Source of the DNA: Sabethes cyaneus
Taxonomy: Eukaryota; Arthropoda; Insecta; Diptera; Culicidae
DNA: 64,000 bases
Assembly (NCBI RefSeq): GCF_943734655.1
Contig: NC_071353.1
Coordinates: 136,127,907-136,191,906 of the forward strand
Reading direction: 5' to 3'
The position numbers and the translations under genes were made by a program. Shown here one piece after another: positions 32,304-43,471 of the stretch. Numbering within the stretch: the first letter of the stretch is position 1; each line of letters starts with the position of its first letter. The notes below the pieces were generated by a model, which was not told the DNA's origin, did no database searches, and saw nothing but the letters and a program-made list of their open reading frames with translations.

Positions 32304-33048
32304 GCTCGTCTGTATTTGGCCAGGTTCTCTCTAGTGGCAATACTTAAATAATTTTTCCAAGCATTTTGTTTCTCCTTCACCGCTTGTTGGCATTCCCCAT
32401 CAAACCAATCATTTTGTGTACTCCGAAGCTCAATGCCTAGTGCAGCGGTAGCGGCCTCTCCGATGGCCGTGCGTATTCTGCCCCAACCGTCTTCGAGGTT
32501 TGAAGCACCTAACTCCTCGGAAGAAGGCAGTGCCTCATTCAGTACTCGCGCGGAGTTCTCGGCAGCTTGTGGGTTATCTAGCTGCCTGATGTTCAGCCGA
32601 GGAGGGCGGCTTTGACGTGTCCGGTATACGGTGGACAGCTTTGAGCGCACATGTACTGCTACTAGATAATGGTCAGAATCAATATCCGCACCCCGACGGG
32701 AGCGTACGTTCGTGATGTTAGAGAAGAACCGGCCCTCTATGAGAACGTGGTCAATTTGGTTCATTGTACGTTGGTCAGGTGATCTCCAGGTGGCTTTGTG
32801 GATATCCTTGCGCGAGAAAAAGGTGCTTCGGATCACCAGGCCTCGGGAAGCTGCGAAGTTTATACATCGTTGGCCGTTATCGTTTGTGTCGGTGTGCAGG
32901 CTATGGGATCCTACCACCGGTCTATAGATTTCTCGCCTACCGACCTGGGCGTTCATATCCCCGATGACGATCTTGATGTCCCGTGACGAGCAGCTGTCGT
33001 ACGTTGCCTCCAGCCTCGCGTAGAACGCTTCTTTCTCATCGTCGGGTC
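32304..33048 (-). pseudogene. RTE apurinic-type endonuclease domain, 5'-truncated
   Basis: The frame opens at the truncation point (about 33044) with DEKEAFYARLEATYDS and IVIGDMNAQVGRR. It continues with NDNGQRCINFAASRGLVIRS, HKATWRSPDQRTMNQIDHVL (the NQIDHVL box) and RGADIDSDHYLV (the SDHYLV box). It then passes to the linker piece KEKQNAWKNYLSIATRENLA before the MITE. These are conserved motifs of the exonuclease-endonuclease-phosphatase family as found in RTE elements. The N-terminal third of the domain, with the first catalytic residues, is missing. The MITE adds foreign codons and a stop at 32138. Confidence 0.9.
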
Positions 33049-33465
33049 TACTTTTCCAACACCGATATCAAATTCGCCTAGGTTTAATCGTCTCACCGTA
33101 AAGAATTCGCGATCTGTTGGGACAAGGAACTTTTGGCATTTTTTCTGACACGCTTCCCTAACACAGACATCAAATTGGTGTAGGTTTAATCATGGTCGTA
33201 AGAAATTTTAATATCCTTGTGCCAACACGACTTTGTCACTCTTTCTCGCATACTTCGCAAACAAGGACATCAAATTGCTATAGGTTTAATTGCGGTCGTA
33301 AGAAATCTCGTTGAGACGGACAGACTTAGTCATTCGTTCTGGTTTACTTCCCAAGCACAGATGTCAAATTGAACTAGGTTCAATCATCATAATCACAAAG
33401 AATCCTCGACCTGTTGGGACGGGGAGATTTTGTCACATTTTTTGTGAAAACGCATTAAAACCAGG
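33049..33465. repeat. Four diverged tandem repeats of about 100 bp
   Basis: Each unit contains C.CAAACACAGACATCAAATT-like and TAGGTTTAATC.TGGTCGTAA-like words. Matching points lie near 33060 (ACCGATATCAAATTCGCC), 33162 (CACAGACATCAAATTGG), 33264 (AAGGACATCAAATTGC) and 33357 (CACAGATGTCAAATTG), a spacing of 93-102 bp. TGTTGGGACAAGG / TGTTGGGACGGGG also recurs. The RTE copy was inserted at the start of the first visible unit. No known family is recognised. Confidence 0.75.
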
Positions 33466-33647
33466 ATGGCGTTTTTTCCAACCAATCACGATCTAAACCA
33501 ATCTAATTGGTCAGTGCTCCATTATTACCAATTTTTCAATAGTGCGCACTTAAAAATCAACGGTTTTCTTTATAGGTGTGGATGCGTAAAAATTTTTCCG
33601 ATCAATTGGTGGAAAAATACAGAAAATCGATCGGGAATTCGCTAAGT

Positions 33648-33768
33648 CAGCGTTTCCTAAATGGGGGTTCGCGAACCCCGGGGGTACGCCAAAAATTTAG
33701 TTTGCTGCAGAATAGTATAGGCAATTCCGCCAGGGGGTTCGCGAACCAAAATAGGTTGGGAACCACCG
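33648..33768. mobile_element. Short hAT-type MITE with perfect 8-bp target duplication
   Basis: The 121-bp element is flanked by CGCTAAGT on both sides (33640-33647 and 33769-33776). The ends read CAGCGTTTCCTAAA and, in reverse complement, CGGTGGTTCCCAACC, with internal GGTTCGCGAACCCC palindromes near both ends. The 8-bp duplication and the terminal TTCC words fit hAT-derived MITEs widespread in insects. No coding sequence. Confidence 0.8.
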
Positions 33769-33954
33769 CGCTAAGTTATTAGCGCTCAAAATATTTCATT
33801 TTTTGTGACGCTCGCATTTTTTTGTTTTTTGGAATGACACCCTATCGCAGACATTGCCGTAAGACGTAGTCCTACGTCAAAAGTGGACGTGTATTGAGCC
33901 TTCGGCAAACGCAAAACAAATCGGGTACTTCGATATTTGCCTAGATTAATGTGT

Positions 33955-34145
33955 TCTTGTAAAATCCAGCCTACAAAAGTTAAGTCTTGAAAACTAATTT
34001 TAAAAGAACTTTTCAAGAAAATGCTCTGTCGTTCTGCACCGGATAGAGAAAGAAATGTTATTTCTTCAACAAATTTGCTTGTTTTTACATTTTATACAAC
34101 TTTGCTGAAGAAATCATGCCTCTGACTACTAACACAAAAAAGTTA
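33955..34145. mobile_element. Inverted fragment of the 23087/28966 foldback family
   Basis: In reverse complement the segment reads AAAATAACTTTTTTGTG, CAAAGTTGTATAAAATGTAA and TTTTCAAGACTTAACTTTTG, matching the left arms of the two foldback copies in order. It is about 190 bp long, with decayed ends. Confidence 0.65.
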
Positions 34146-34762
34146 TTTTCTTATTTTTATCATAGTATAATTAGAAATGGTACAAATTAATGAATCACAT
34201 AATATGTAATGATACAAAAATGATAAAAGAATAAAACCAAAAGGCAAAATTGAATGAAAAATTACAAAAAAGGCCGCAAAATAACACAAAAACTGACACA
34301 GAAGTAACACAAAAATTGTATAAAAATGACATAAATTGTCGAAAATAATTTTGTTCCAATATTTAATTAAAACAACTAAATATCTCAAATTTTTAGTGTT
34401 CGGTTGTAAATCAAATGTAGTTGAATAATAAAAACTGCACAGCAACGGTACTAAAACTATGCATGACTGCAAAATGATACAAAAATATACAAACATGATT
34501 TAAAAATGATTCTCAAATATACAAATATGATTTAAAAATGATACCAAAATTATTTTTAAAATAGTACCTAAATAACAACAAGAGCAACAAAATACAAAAA
34601 CGGAATAAACATAACACAAAAGATATGCATAAATCAAACAAAGTAACGTAAAATAATGTAGAAACTACACGAAAATGATACATTACAGAACTGATAATGG
34701 AAAATGAAAATGATACCAAAATGAAATGATGAAATAGGTACAAAAATGAAATTTATTTGAAA
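34146..34762. repeat. Degenerate A-rich array, ACAAAAATGATAC type
   Basis: Diverged words such as ACAAAAATGATAC, ACAAAAACTGACAC and ACACAAAAATTG follow one another. The same word type makes up 58380-59110 and, more weakly, 60890-61135 and 63600-63695. Confidence 0.8.
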
Positions 34763-34763
34763 C

Positions 34764-34950
34764 TAGCTGACCCGACAAACTTCGTATTGCCACAAATTAA
34801 ACTGTGTTGTACCATCTAACCATCATAAGAACCTTTCCTGGCCCCAAAAACCTCTACATACAAATTTTCACGCCGATTGGTTCAGTAGTTTTCGATTCTA
34901 TTAGGAACATCCCGACAGACAGACAGAAATCCATTTTTATAGGTATAGAT
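34764..34950 (+). mobile_element. Monomer-free short copy of the 17452 element family
   Basis: This 187-bp copy starts CTAGCTGACCCGACAAACTT and ATTAAACTGTGTTG, passes directly to ACCATCATAAGAACC and CCCCAAAAACCTCTACAT, and ends GTTCAGTAGTTTTCGATTC, GACAGACAGACAG, TATAGGTATAGAT. Start and end equal those of the 1.2-kb copy at 17452, but the tandem monomers are lacking. The two copies together define the element's ends and show that the monomer number varies. Confidence 0.85.
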
Positions 34951-35430
34951 TGTTAAAAAATGCCACAAAATGTGGTAAAAGTAGCTAACACAAAATTAAG
35001 AAAAATATTAGTTTTGAGTTGAAATAAAATTGAGATTAACGGACAGTTGTGAAAACGGAATCAAATAACACTTGGGAATATGTTAAATTATAGCCTGTCG
35101 ACTAATATTGCTTTTTGTCTAACTTTACAGCTAGCTTGTTATGAAATTCGAAATAGCCTTTTAATTTCTTCCGGCGTTTCGACTTTGTTTTTAAGACTTT
35201 TTAAAGTTTGAAGATAACTAAATTCTTTACATTAAAGACAAACGATGAAGATCGGACAATATCCAGTCCTTGGAAAAGACTTGAAAACGGAGTCGTAATT
35301 TATATTCCATATCAGACTGAATATCTAGACGAAAAAGTAAAACATTTAATATGCTTAAATGCATTAAAACCGAATCCAAATTAAAGCTACGTTGTATCAA
35401 TGGAATTAGGAAAGCGGGTAGCAAAAATTT

Positions 35431-35461
35431 GGTGTCCCACCTTCTACCAAGGTCTGGGCAC
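35431..35461 (+). repeat. Short motif shared with 63710-63740
   Basis: A 31-bp segment starting GGTGTCCCACCTTCT and ending GGTCTGGGCAC differs from 63710-63740 at two positions only. Both lie close to an A-rich degenerate tract. The function is unknown; it is likely part of a dispersed element. Confidence 0.7.
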
Positions 35462-38400
35462 CGTCAGGGACACGTCTTGCTTCAAATTGGGAAGCGCTAC
35501 ACTATGATATGCTCCGAATTTAGCAACTGAAGGGAAAACAATTTTTTCCGCTCGGAAAAATCCACTTGTCCGGCCGGCAATCCTCAGAAATCTACACACA
35601 CAGAAATGATGAATGATGATACTTCTTGTGCGCTGTTGTTCGGTTCTCGGCGCTGCTATCGCGTTCGAACCGATGCAGTTTGACAGAGGCACAGCTGGCT
35701 GCTCTGTCTCCGAATGTGAACATAATTTGCCTTACACTCATGGACTTCAGATGAGAGTGTGGAGGAGGGGGGGGGGGGGGGATGTTGCGCCATGTATCGT
35801 CACACATCGTCACATCTGATGCCGTATTTACAACCAACAAAACCCGTTCTCAACGTCGTCATTCCAATGGGCTTCTTTCATTAAAACTGTAGAATAGCCA
35901 CAGCTTTTCATACAGTTTCATGTTCCCTCTCAACAAGGATGGCAAATTGCTCGTTTTGTGTAACGTTTGATAAATCTTTCCAGTAGCGCAGCGGTGACGC
36001 TAAATAAGCCACACCATGATTTGGTCTCTACGTTGAGAGCACTTTCCTTGTTGTTCGATCATGCTTTACGAATTTAGGCTGAGTAAGGCGTCAGCCATTT
36101 GTTGTCGAACAATTGGAGGCTGGCTGTCGGTCGTCGGACGTATCGTTCGGAAACCGTTCTCATCCGACTATTCATTTTTTTGATTCGGTGATATCTCCTC
36201 GGCACGCTGGGTCTACTAATGATCGTCACCCATTTCCTTAAAATCTGGTTGGACTCAATCCTTCTTTTCCGAGACCCGTCTCAATCATTCGTAGGGGATT
36301 ATGTTGTTTAGTATGAGGGTTCCAGCTTCGTCTTTTCTTGAGATCATTTTTACTAACCTATTGTTGGTAGTGCTTGGGTGCTGCTAACCATCTAAAGTCG
36401 CCGGAACAATTCACATTTTCGGTAAGCAGTTCTCAACCTACATGTACTCAACATTCCAGCGCGTACACAGTCAGGGAACTGTGGAACACCATCGCATTAT
36501 AAAGCTCACACTTTCCCACAGAAAGCGCCGTCGTGTCTCGCAAACGAGACATACATCTATTCCGAACATCAAATCTGAATTATTCATTCGAGCCGAAACA
36601 AAACCCTAGAACCGGCGGCGGCAGCAGCGGGGCCGCGGCAGGCAGAAAATGCTCACCAAATGCATACACGCATCGTTCACAATCGCTTTAGCACAGGATG
36701 CCGGCCAAGCCGGCTAATGTTGATCCCCGTCGCTTGAAACTTCCAATATAATTTTCCTATTTGGCAGGAAAAATCCTGCCGAAAATGTTGCATCTCCCAG
36801 GGTCCCCCTCGGCGGAGCCTAGGCGCTTGGCTCGTAATTTATATTTCACTTTCGATCTGTGTTAATCATCATAAATTCGTTTTGATAAAGCACATCGACG
36901 CTACGGGTGGGGGTTCTAACATACCCATGCGTGCTTGCCACTCCCCGCGGCTGAGGAAATCTCTTGTTTCAGGTTATGCCTTGTCCGAAATCCGGATAAC
37001 GTTGCAACATATGTGAGCAGCTTTTCTGTTTGGATGGTTTTTGGTCAGTCGGTGGTTTGCAAACAATGTGTCGAAAATGGGCGATGAATTTTGGCTGTTT
37101 CTACGTAAGCAAGCCCAGCTAGTCAGCCTGCCAGCCAGTCGGCCAGGCTGCTGATGCCAGTCCAGGTCATCCGTCTGCCACACACAATTCGGTAAAATGT
37201 ATTTTCCCTAACGATGATTTCATTTTTAGACACTGTTTCACAGCAGTGCGCGTTGATTTATGCAAAAATCTGCAACATCGACGTCGTAAGACGACGTTTC
37301 GGTCTCGGAATAACCTGAATCCGTATGATGGCGCAGGCTGGCACACTGTCGCAGGGGATCACCTTCACGCATGGCACCGCACAACACACACCCCGGCCCC
37401 GGTGCGGCGTGTGATTCGGTTAAACTGTTCGAGCTTGGTAGGAATTGAATTACCACCCCGTAGATATAGATCGTCGTTTGAGTGATTTGTTGTTTCCTCA
37501 AGCTAAAATTTCCTAGGAGCAATATTGATTCGGATTGTAAGTACACGGGATCAGATTTATATTTGTAAATTTTATTGAGCATTTTTGGAAACCATGGACC
37601 AAGATAGAACAGAGCTAACCGAGATGTATGACACATCGTTTCCCTATGCGCGGGGCCCCGGCTAAGGTTAACGAATGCGTTAAACTTGCGGGAGGCCACC
37701 GACCGCAGCTGGAGCAGCAGCAGCGCTGAGTTCTAGATCTGGTTTGTAATTGTTTCTAGCAGTTGATACACTATTGAGTAATCAGGTCGAATTGCGTGCA
37801 CGCTATATTGGTTCGTCGTCGTGTGTAATGGAATAATTAGCAAACTGGAACGGACGGAACCGACAGTTCCAGTTTAGAGGGTTGAGTTCATAACGCGTTT
37901 GAAGAAATATAAACGTGAAAAGGGGAGCGCGAAATTGGTGAACACTGAAAGCAATTGATATATTTCCATTACCTTTTCATGGCAGAATCTTAAGATCTAA
38001 GATTTAAGACAATGAAGTTATCCCACATAATTAATTCGGTGTTATAACGCAGCTTTAACGATTCTCAACATCATAATCGGTCTTATAAACCTCAATAAGA
38101 GTACAATAAAACTCAAATCGGTGCTTTGGATATAATATCTATTATGAAGTCCTATATTTCTACAACCCAATACCGGTGAAATTCCGCAATTCCACTGGTC
38201 CGCTGATCATCAAGAGTACGAACAACAGCGTGCCGAATTCAGTTCCCTGCGGTACGCGCTTAAGAACCGCTCAGCAACCTTGACGATGGGAGTCTGTGAA
38301 TCAAATCGGCTAATATGCCCGAATAGAGTTGAATTTCATTGTTGACTTGAGCAGTTACATGGTTACAGGTCATAAATCTGTATGTACATCGTTCAACTGT

Positions 38401-38610
38401 GCTTCTAGAAATATTTGGCTACTGGGCAATACTGGCCTTCATATCCAGAACGTTCTGTTTTGAGTGATTTTAACGTTTCTAAGGTGGCAATGTCGATATC
38501 AAGGGCAACGAGTCCCCTGTTTAATCCTCGTATTATCTCTAGGCAGCAGATATGAAACTGGGTTCCACACGAACTGAGCCTGAGGCTAAAAGACTTTGCT
38601 TGTTTATTTA
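35462..38610. other. Mostly unique DNA, no recognised gene
   Basis: The stretch includes GC-richer parts (36590-36850 and 37020-37430) and a G-run at 35767-35780. Several open frames of 60-150 codons exist without recognisable domains or splice context. Nothing else is recognised. Confidence 0.45.
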
Positions 38611-38664
38611 TTTACCAATGTATTCTCTGTTTGATACAACCCGCAGCTGTATGGATGAATTCTC

Positions 38665-38830
38665 CCAATAAGGCAATAAACTTTATTCGTTGTATAATAC
38701 CTTATTGGGACAATGCCGTCGATCAGCAAGTGGAAATCACTCATACTAATAGTGATACGACACCCTGATGTGGCGTACAATAAACTGGGGCCTGCCACAA
38801 TAGATCAAATAACTGGTCGCAGTGGAAAAT
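38665..38830. repeat. Dispersed repeat fragment related to 13310-13610
   Basis: AAGGCAATAAACTT, CCTTATTGGGA, CCACAATAGA and GTCGCAGTGG occur in the same order as in 13390-13545. The two segments have diverged strongly. Confidence 0.5.
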
Positions 38831-39332
38831 GTACCCAACCGGAAAAAAAATTCTCTGTTGTAACACAAATCACAAATGACACCTCTTACTGGCTTTCAAT
38901 GCTTGTGTGCATTGTAAACAACTTCCGCACATCAGTTTAATGTAGAAAAGAACAATTTACAAATTTATGGTACTTTCACACACACTCGGTACATGGCAGA
39001 CTGTTCCGCAGATGGACACTACGATAACGGGAAGCTTTCTTGTCAAAACCACCGCCCAGTTAGCTTCGATGTACGATGCTGGTCTAACAAGCCAGTTGCG
39101 GCAAATTCGAATCTCGGCTAGGCGGTGCTTGTTTGATAGAGTCAGTAGGATCGTTACACTGGCCCCGTAATTTTGCTGTACTCTAAACAGCCGGCTGCGA
39201 AGTCTGTCGATAAAGAAGGGTAATGTCTAATGACGGTTTAAGCTCACGACTTTGCTTTTTTCTTGTCAAAACCAGTTACACAACGTTAACAAAAGAATGT
39301 TTATTCTGGTCTAGGCAATACAAAGAGAATGA

Positions 39333-41592
39333 GAGTAATTCTCACTGAAACGGGGCCACTACTAACACGAGGTCTTCAAATATTGAAACTTTTGCGCTTA
39401 ATTGGTTGAAAATGGTTAAAAAATAAGAATTACACTTTTGATACCTTGAAATAGTGGACCCCTCGTTCGCCAAGGGGCCTAACAGTTTCAAAAAAAGTTG
39501 AATTTTAGTTCATAAATTTGCCATGAAACAACTAACAAATGGCCCGGTTCTGTAAAGAATAAGAACAGGGCTTTCAAATGTAGTAAAAAAAATTTGGCGG
39601 CCATCTTGGATTTGGTCGCCATATTGGATTTTATAAAAAAATGGCCGTTTTCACCATGAGCTCCCCACCGATTTTCATTTTAAGACCACCATTGAAAAGC
39701 TGAGACAAAATGCTATAAGAAACATTCATAAAATTAGGTGTGCAATGGCATTAACTGAATAAAACAGCCAGTTATTTGTACCGTTACCGCTCCTAATTCT
39801 GTGCATTTATATAAGTATTTTTTAACATTGTGCATAACTATGATCATTGCGTTATTTTTTTTTATAAATGTCTGTTGAACATTACGCCATTATTCACAAA
39901 CGAGCCATAATATTTGAGAACGAAATAATTCAACGGGAAACTGAAAGTATTTTATATGACAGAAAACATCGTCGTTAGCACCAACGTTAAGATTGTCCTT
40001 CTAGAAAATTAACAAATTTATGATCTAAAATCTTTGCAATGATCAAATTACCCAGCATAATTAGAAAGAATAAAATTTTCGGCATGTTTTAGACAAAAAG
40101 AGTGATTGCATGCATTACTTTCCTTAGAGAAATGCGATGCAATAATGCGCAGATTTAGGCACAGATTTTTTATTCATGTTCCAAATTCTGCGCAGTATGT
40201 ATCCTGCGAAGAAATCGCGACAGAATACGCAACCTCACCCAAATGGCTGAGGTATAAGGCATGAAAATTCAAGTAGAATCTTTAATTTGCATTGATTGGC
40301 ATCCTTTGCTGTGTCTCGGGGTCCGAACCTACGAGCGCCAATTCAGGAAACCGTTTTCTATTTTTTTTAATGTTCAACCTCATGGGGCTGTCAGATAGTG
40401 GGGAAGTGGTTTCTACATGAAAACACAATTTTTAGTATTAGTTTACAGTGTAATGTTTAGTATGCAGAAAACCCAATTCAATTAGCCCTTCACGTTATTG
40501 AGAATAAAATATTTAAAATGAGGCAATCAAAATGATAACAATATTCCTTTGCCACCCGGACAGCACAAGAAGGCCGGATCATGGATTTAATTATGGTAAT
40601 GGCTAATGCCGGATTTTTTGGTGTGCTTTCAGCGTGTAAGGACATAAACAGCATGTCAGGAGTATTTATTTTCACTTTTTGGGTGTGCAGAATTAGGAGC
40701 AAACATGCGCAGAATTAGGAACATGGGCAAGAAAGTGCGCAGAATTAGGCACCGTGGATAAGTTTACAAAACGAAAAATATACTCAATTGTTGGTCGGCA
40801 TATTTTTTACCAGATATTATAGACCGTAGCACTACAGGTTGATGCTATCCCCATTGTTAATTCAAATCTAGTATACTTAGAATAGCGGAAGAATCATAAA
40901 AATGTCTTAACTGCGCAGAATATGGTACGTTCACGGTAGGAAGGTTCACAATTTTCATATAATTATTGTGATATTTCCAAAATTTGCTATGAAACAAACT
41001 ACAAAAGACACGGTTTTGTAAAGAGGAGAGATAGGGCTTATAAACAAAATGAAAAAGAAAATGGCGGCCATCTTGGATTCGGCCGCCATGCTGGATTTTA
41101 TCAAAAAATCGTCGTTTGCGCCATGATCCTCCCGACCCGAATGCCATTGCACACCTAACCTGATAAATGTTTTATATAGAATTTTTTCTCAGCTTTCAAA
41201 TGGTGGTTTTAAAATGAAAATCGGTTGGCTCATGGTGAAAACGGCCATTTTTTGATAAAATCCAATACCGCGACCAAATCCAAGATGGCCGCCAAACAAA
41301 TTTTTACTCCATTAGAAAGCCCTGCTCTTCTTCTTTGCAGAATCGGGCCAATTGTTAGTTGTTTCATGGCAAATTTATGAAATATCACATGAACCTGGAA
41401 ATCTATCCAGGTTTACTCGAAATTCAACTTTTTTTGAAACTGTTAGGCCCCTTGGCGAACGAGGGGTCCACTATTTCGAGGTGTCAAATGTGTAATTCTT
41501 ATTTTTTAACCATTTTCAACCAATTAAGCGCAAAAGTTCCAATATTTGAAGACCTCGTGTCAGTAGTGGCCCCGTTTCAGCGAGAATTACTC
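39333..41592. mobile_element. 2.26-kb foldback element with arms over 400 bp and 4-bp flanking repeat
   Basis: The left arm (39333 to about 39750) and the right arm (about 41150-41592) are inverted copies. Outer ends: GAGTAATTCTCACTGAAACG and, in reverse complement, GAGTAATTCTCGCTGAAACG. Shared inner words include GGACCCCTCGTTCGCCAAGG, GGCGGCCATCTTGGATTTGG and AAAATGGCCGTTTTCACCAT. ATGA flanks both sides (39329-39332 and 41593-41596) and may be the target duplication. A third, direct copy of part of the left arm lies at about 40955-41155. The centre carries repeated GCGCAGAATTAGG words. No transposase frame was found. Confidence 0.85.
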
Positions 41593-41639
41593 ATGAGTAG
41601 AAGTTAGAAAGGTAAACTGGCTCGGCGACCCGCTAAACA

Positions 41640-42400
41640 AATGTTTTGTATGTTTAAAAACACATTCGAAAGTTAAGATAATTTTTTAATTTACGCCCAC
41701 CAGCCAGAGATTCATGATATTTGGGCATCTGGCAGTTCGTATTGCTGTCCGGAGTGTGCCAAAGTTTTTCACCTTTCCTTGACAAATAATCAAAGGTTAT
41801 TCTTAGGTTGAATCTCAAACATAATCCAAGTATCAATTCCAAGTTTTATTACGTTCGTGTAGTGGTTTTCACTTTAATTTAATTTAATAAAATTTAATTT
41901 AATAAAACCGCTAATAAAACTATGAGCTCCACCAGAACTTTCTGATGACCGCTATAAATCAATAATCGATCAGATCAATTTTGATTGGTGCGCCATTTTG
42001 TATTGCTGCGCCATATTTATGGTAAGTTTATAAGAGACGTGGGGCAGCCAACAAGTTTTAACGTGGTAATATAAGCAACCACAATGAATTTGCTTTATTA
42101 ACAGTTTTATTATGGTTTTCTAGCTAGCTATAAGTGTGTTTGGACTCGTATGCTCTTGGTATTGCGCAATACCACAATAAACCCAGAGGTAATGATTAAT
42201 ACCGCAATAAAACCTTTATAAAATTCAAGTAAAACCAAGTGGCTTTAGAATTGTTACTTGGGAAATGAAATATTTTTTTCCATTTCCAAAATTCTTTTAC
42301 TCGTACAAGTTTTCTTTAACTAATGTTCATAAGGAAAACTGAAAAATGGGCTACAGTGTTAAGGAAAATTTTATTACATACTGTTCATATAGCCACATTA
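41640..42400. other. AT-rich DNA with short TTTAATTTAATAAAA repeats
   Basis: Short direct repeats TTTAATTTAATAAAA occur at about 41873-41910, and ACCACAATAAACC / ACCGCAATAAAACC words at 42170-42220. The latter may belong to the family at 13310 and 38665. No gene. Confidence 0.4.
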
Positions 42401-42402
42401 GA

Positions 42403-42545
42403 GTATGAAATGGGGAAGGCAACTAGGAAAAACGTCCAACATAGCCCTGGCCATTCCAAGTCCTTACTTAGCGCTTTCACGTGGCCATACCTGGAAATAC
42501 TTCAATTTGAGTAGCTAAACTAGGAGGTGCGGGGTCGTGTGGTTT
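42403..42545 (+). repeat. First copy of a 130-bp repeat
   Basis: GTATGAAATGGGGAAGGCAA, then CGTCCAACATAGC, CACGTGGCCATACC and AAACTAGGAGGTGCG. The second copy at 42604-42735 has the same words in the same order, about 200 bp downstream. Confidence 0.75.
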
Positions 42546-42601
42546 TCAGTTCCTAACCTTACAACTGTAGTTTAAGGCAACCATTGAACCACATGACTTT
42601 T

Positions 42602-43449
42602 GGGTATGAAATGGGGAAGGCAAATGAGGAGCGTCCAATATAGCTCTAGCTATCCCAAGCCCTTACCTAGTGCCTCCACGTGGCCATACCCGGTAATGCT
42701 CTATTGAGTAGCCAAACTAGGAGGTGCGATACTGGTTGGTTCCTGGCTGCCTGATCTCAGAATCGAGGTTTTGGGCAGACGGCGGAGCCACACGATCTTG
42801 TTAATAGGTAAGCATAAAATAAATTATTTTAATTATTTTTTTCGTTTTATCTTATGAAGCACCTCCTGCTATATAAAACTTTGGCCAATACGAGTGTTAA
42901 TACTGCACATGGATATTGGATACCAGAAGAAAAAATTAAATTAATTATTAGAAGCACTTATGGAAACTAAAAGGACGCAACTCTATTCCATTCGAAGGAC
43001 TGCTGGTGAGATTGTTCTATTTTTATCCATATATACCACATTTCATAAATTAACTAGAATGAGGAAGAGGGAGGGACCATCAGAGCACTTGTTTGAAGCG
43101 GTGGGCCTAGGGAGAGTGAAACAGTCAACTTTCTAGGGTTAATATTGGCCCGATTAACAACACATCGTGGATAATGAGCGGGCTCTTCTCCCTACCTGCT
43201 GGAGTCATTCTGCATTAAGACGGTTTATTCAACGATTGACTCAGGCGATTTAGCCCTTGGAAGGAGATTCTCTAAATCCCTGGTACGTGTAAGTGATGTT
43301 GCTTATCGACCAATTCCCTTTTGGCCCTTCATACAAGAGTTGGGAAGCATAACCAATCGTTGAATATCTTCAACTCTTTGTGACATGATAGGCTCATTGC
43401 TATGAACGGATGTTCTGCTAAGGCAGGTGGTAGTACCATATATTCATAT
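42602..43449 (+). mobile_element. 848-bp insertion flanked by a perfect 22-bp direct repeat
   Basis: The 22-mer beginning ACCATTGAACC and ending ATGACTTTT occurs at 42580-42601 and 43450-43471 without mismatch. The interval in between starts with the second copy of the 130-bp repeat (GTATGAAATGGGGAAGGCAA). A long target duplication would fit a non-LTR retrotransposon or a SINE-like insert, but I see no poly-A or coding remnant. Unequal recombination could also create such flanks. Confidence 0.5.
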
Positions 43450-43471
43450 ACCATTGAACCACATGACTTTT

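Larger units (their letters stand above)
30357..33048 (-). mobile_element. RTE-like non-LTR retrotransposon, 5'-truncated, with 12-bp target duplication
   Basis: The copy reads on the minus strand from the endonuclease (right) through the reverse transcriptase to the 3' end (left), where a TTC-rich simple tail lies at 30357-30372. The 12-mer TACTTTTCCAAC occurs just outside on both sides (30345-30356 and 33049-33060) and is read as the target-site duplication. The 5' end is truncated within the endonuclease. The coding region carries at least two frameshifts and a MITE (32115-32301). The family assignment rests on the protein motifs described in the entries below. It is inactive. Confidence 0.9.

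Noticed and set aside
33655..33755. GGTTCGCGAACCCC palindromes as possible regulatory operators
   Set aside because: They lie inside a hAT-type MITE with a perfect 8-bp target duplication and are explained by it.
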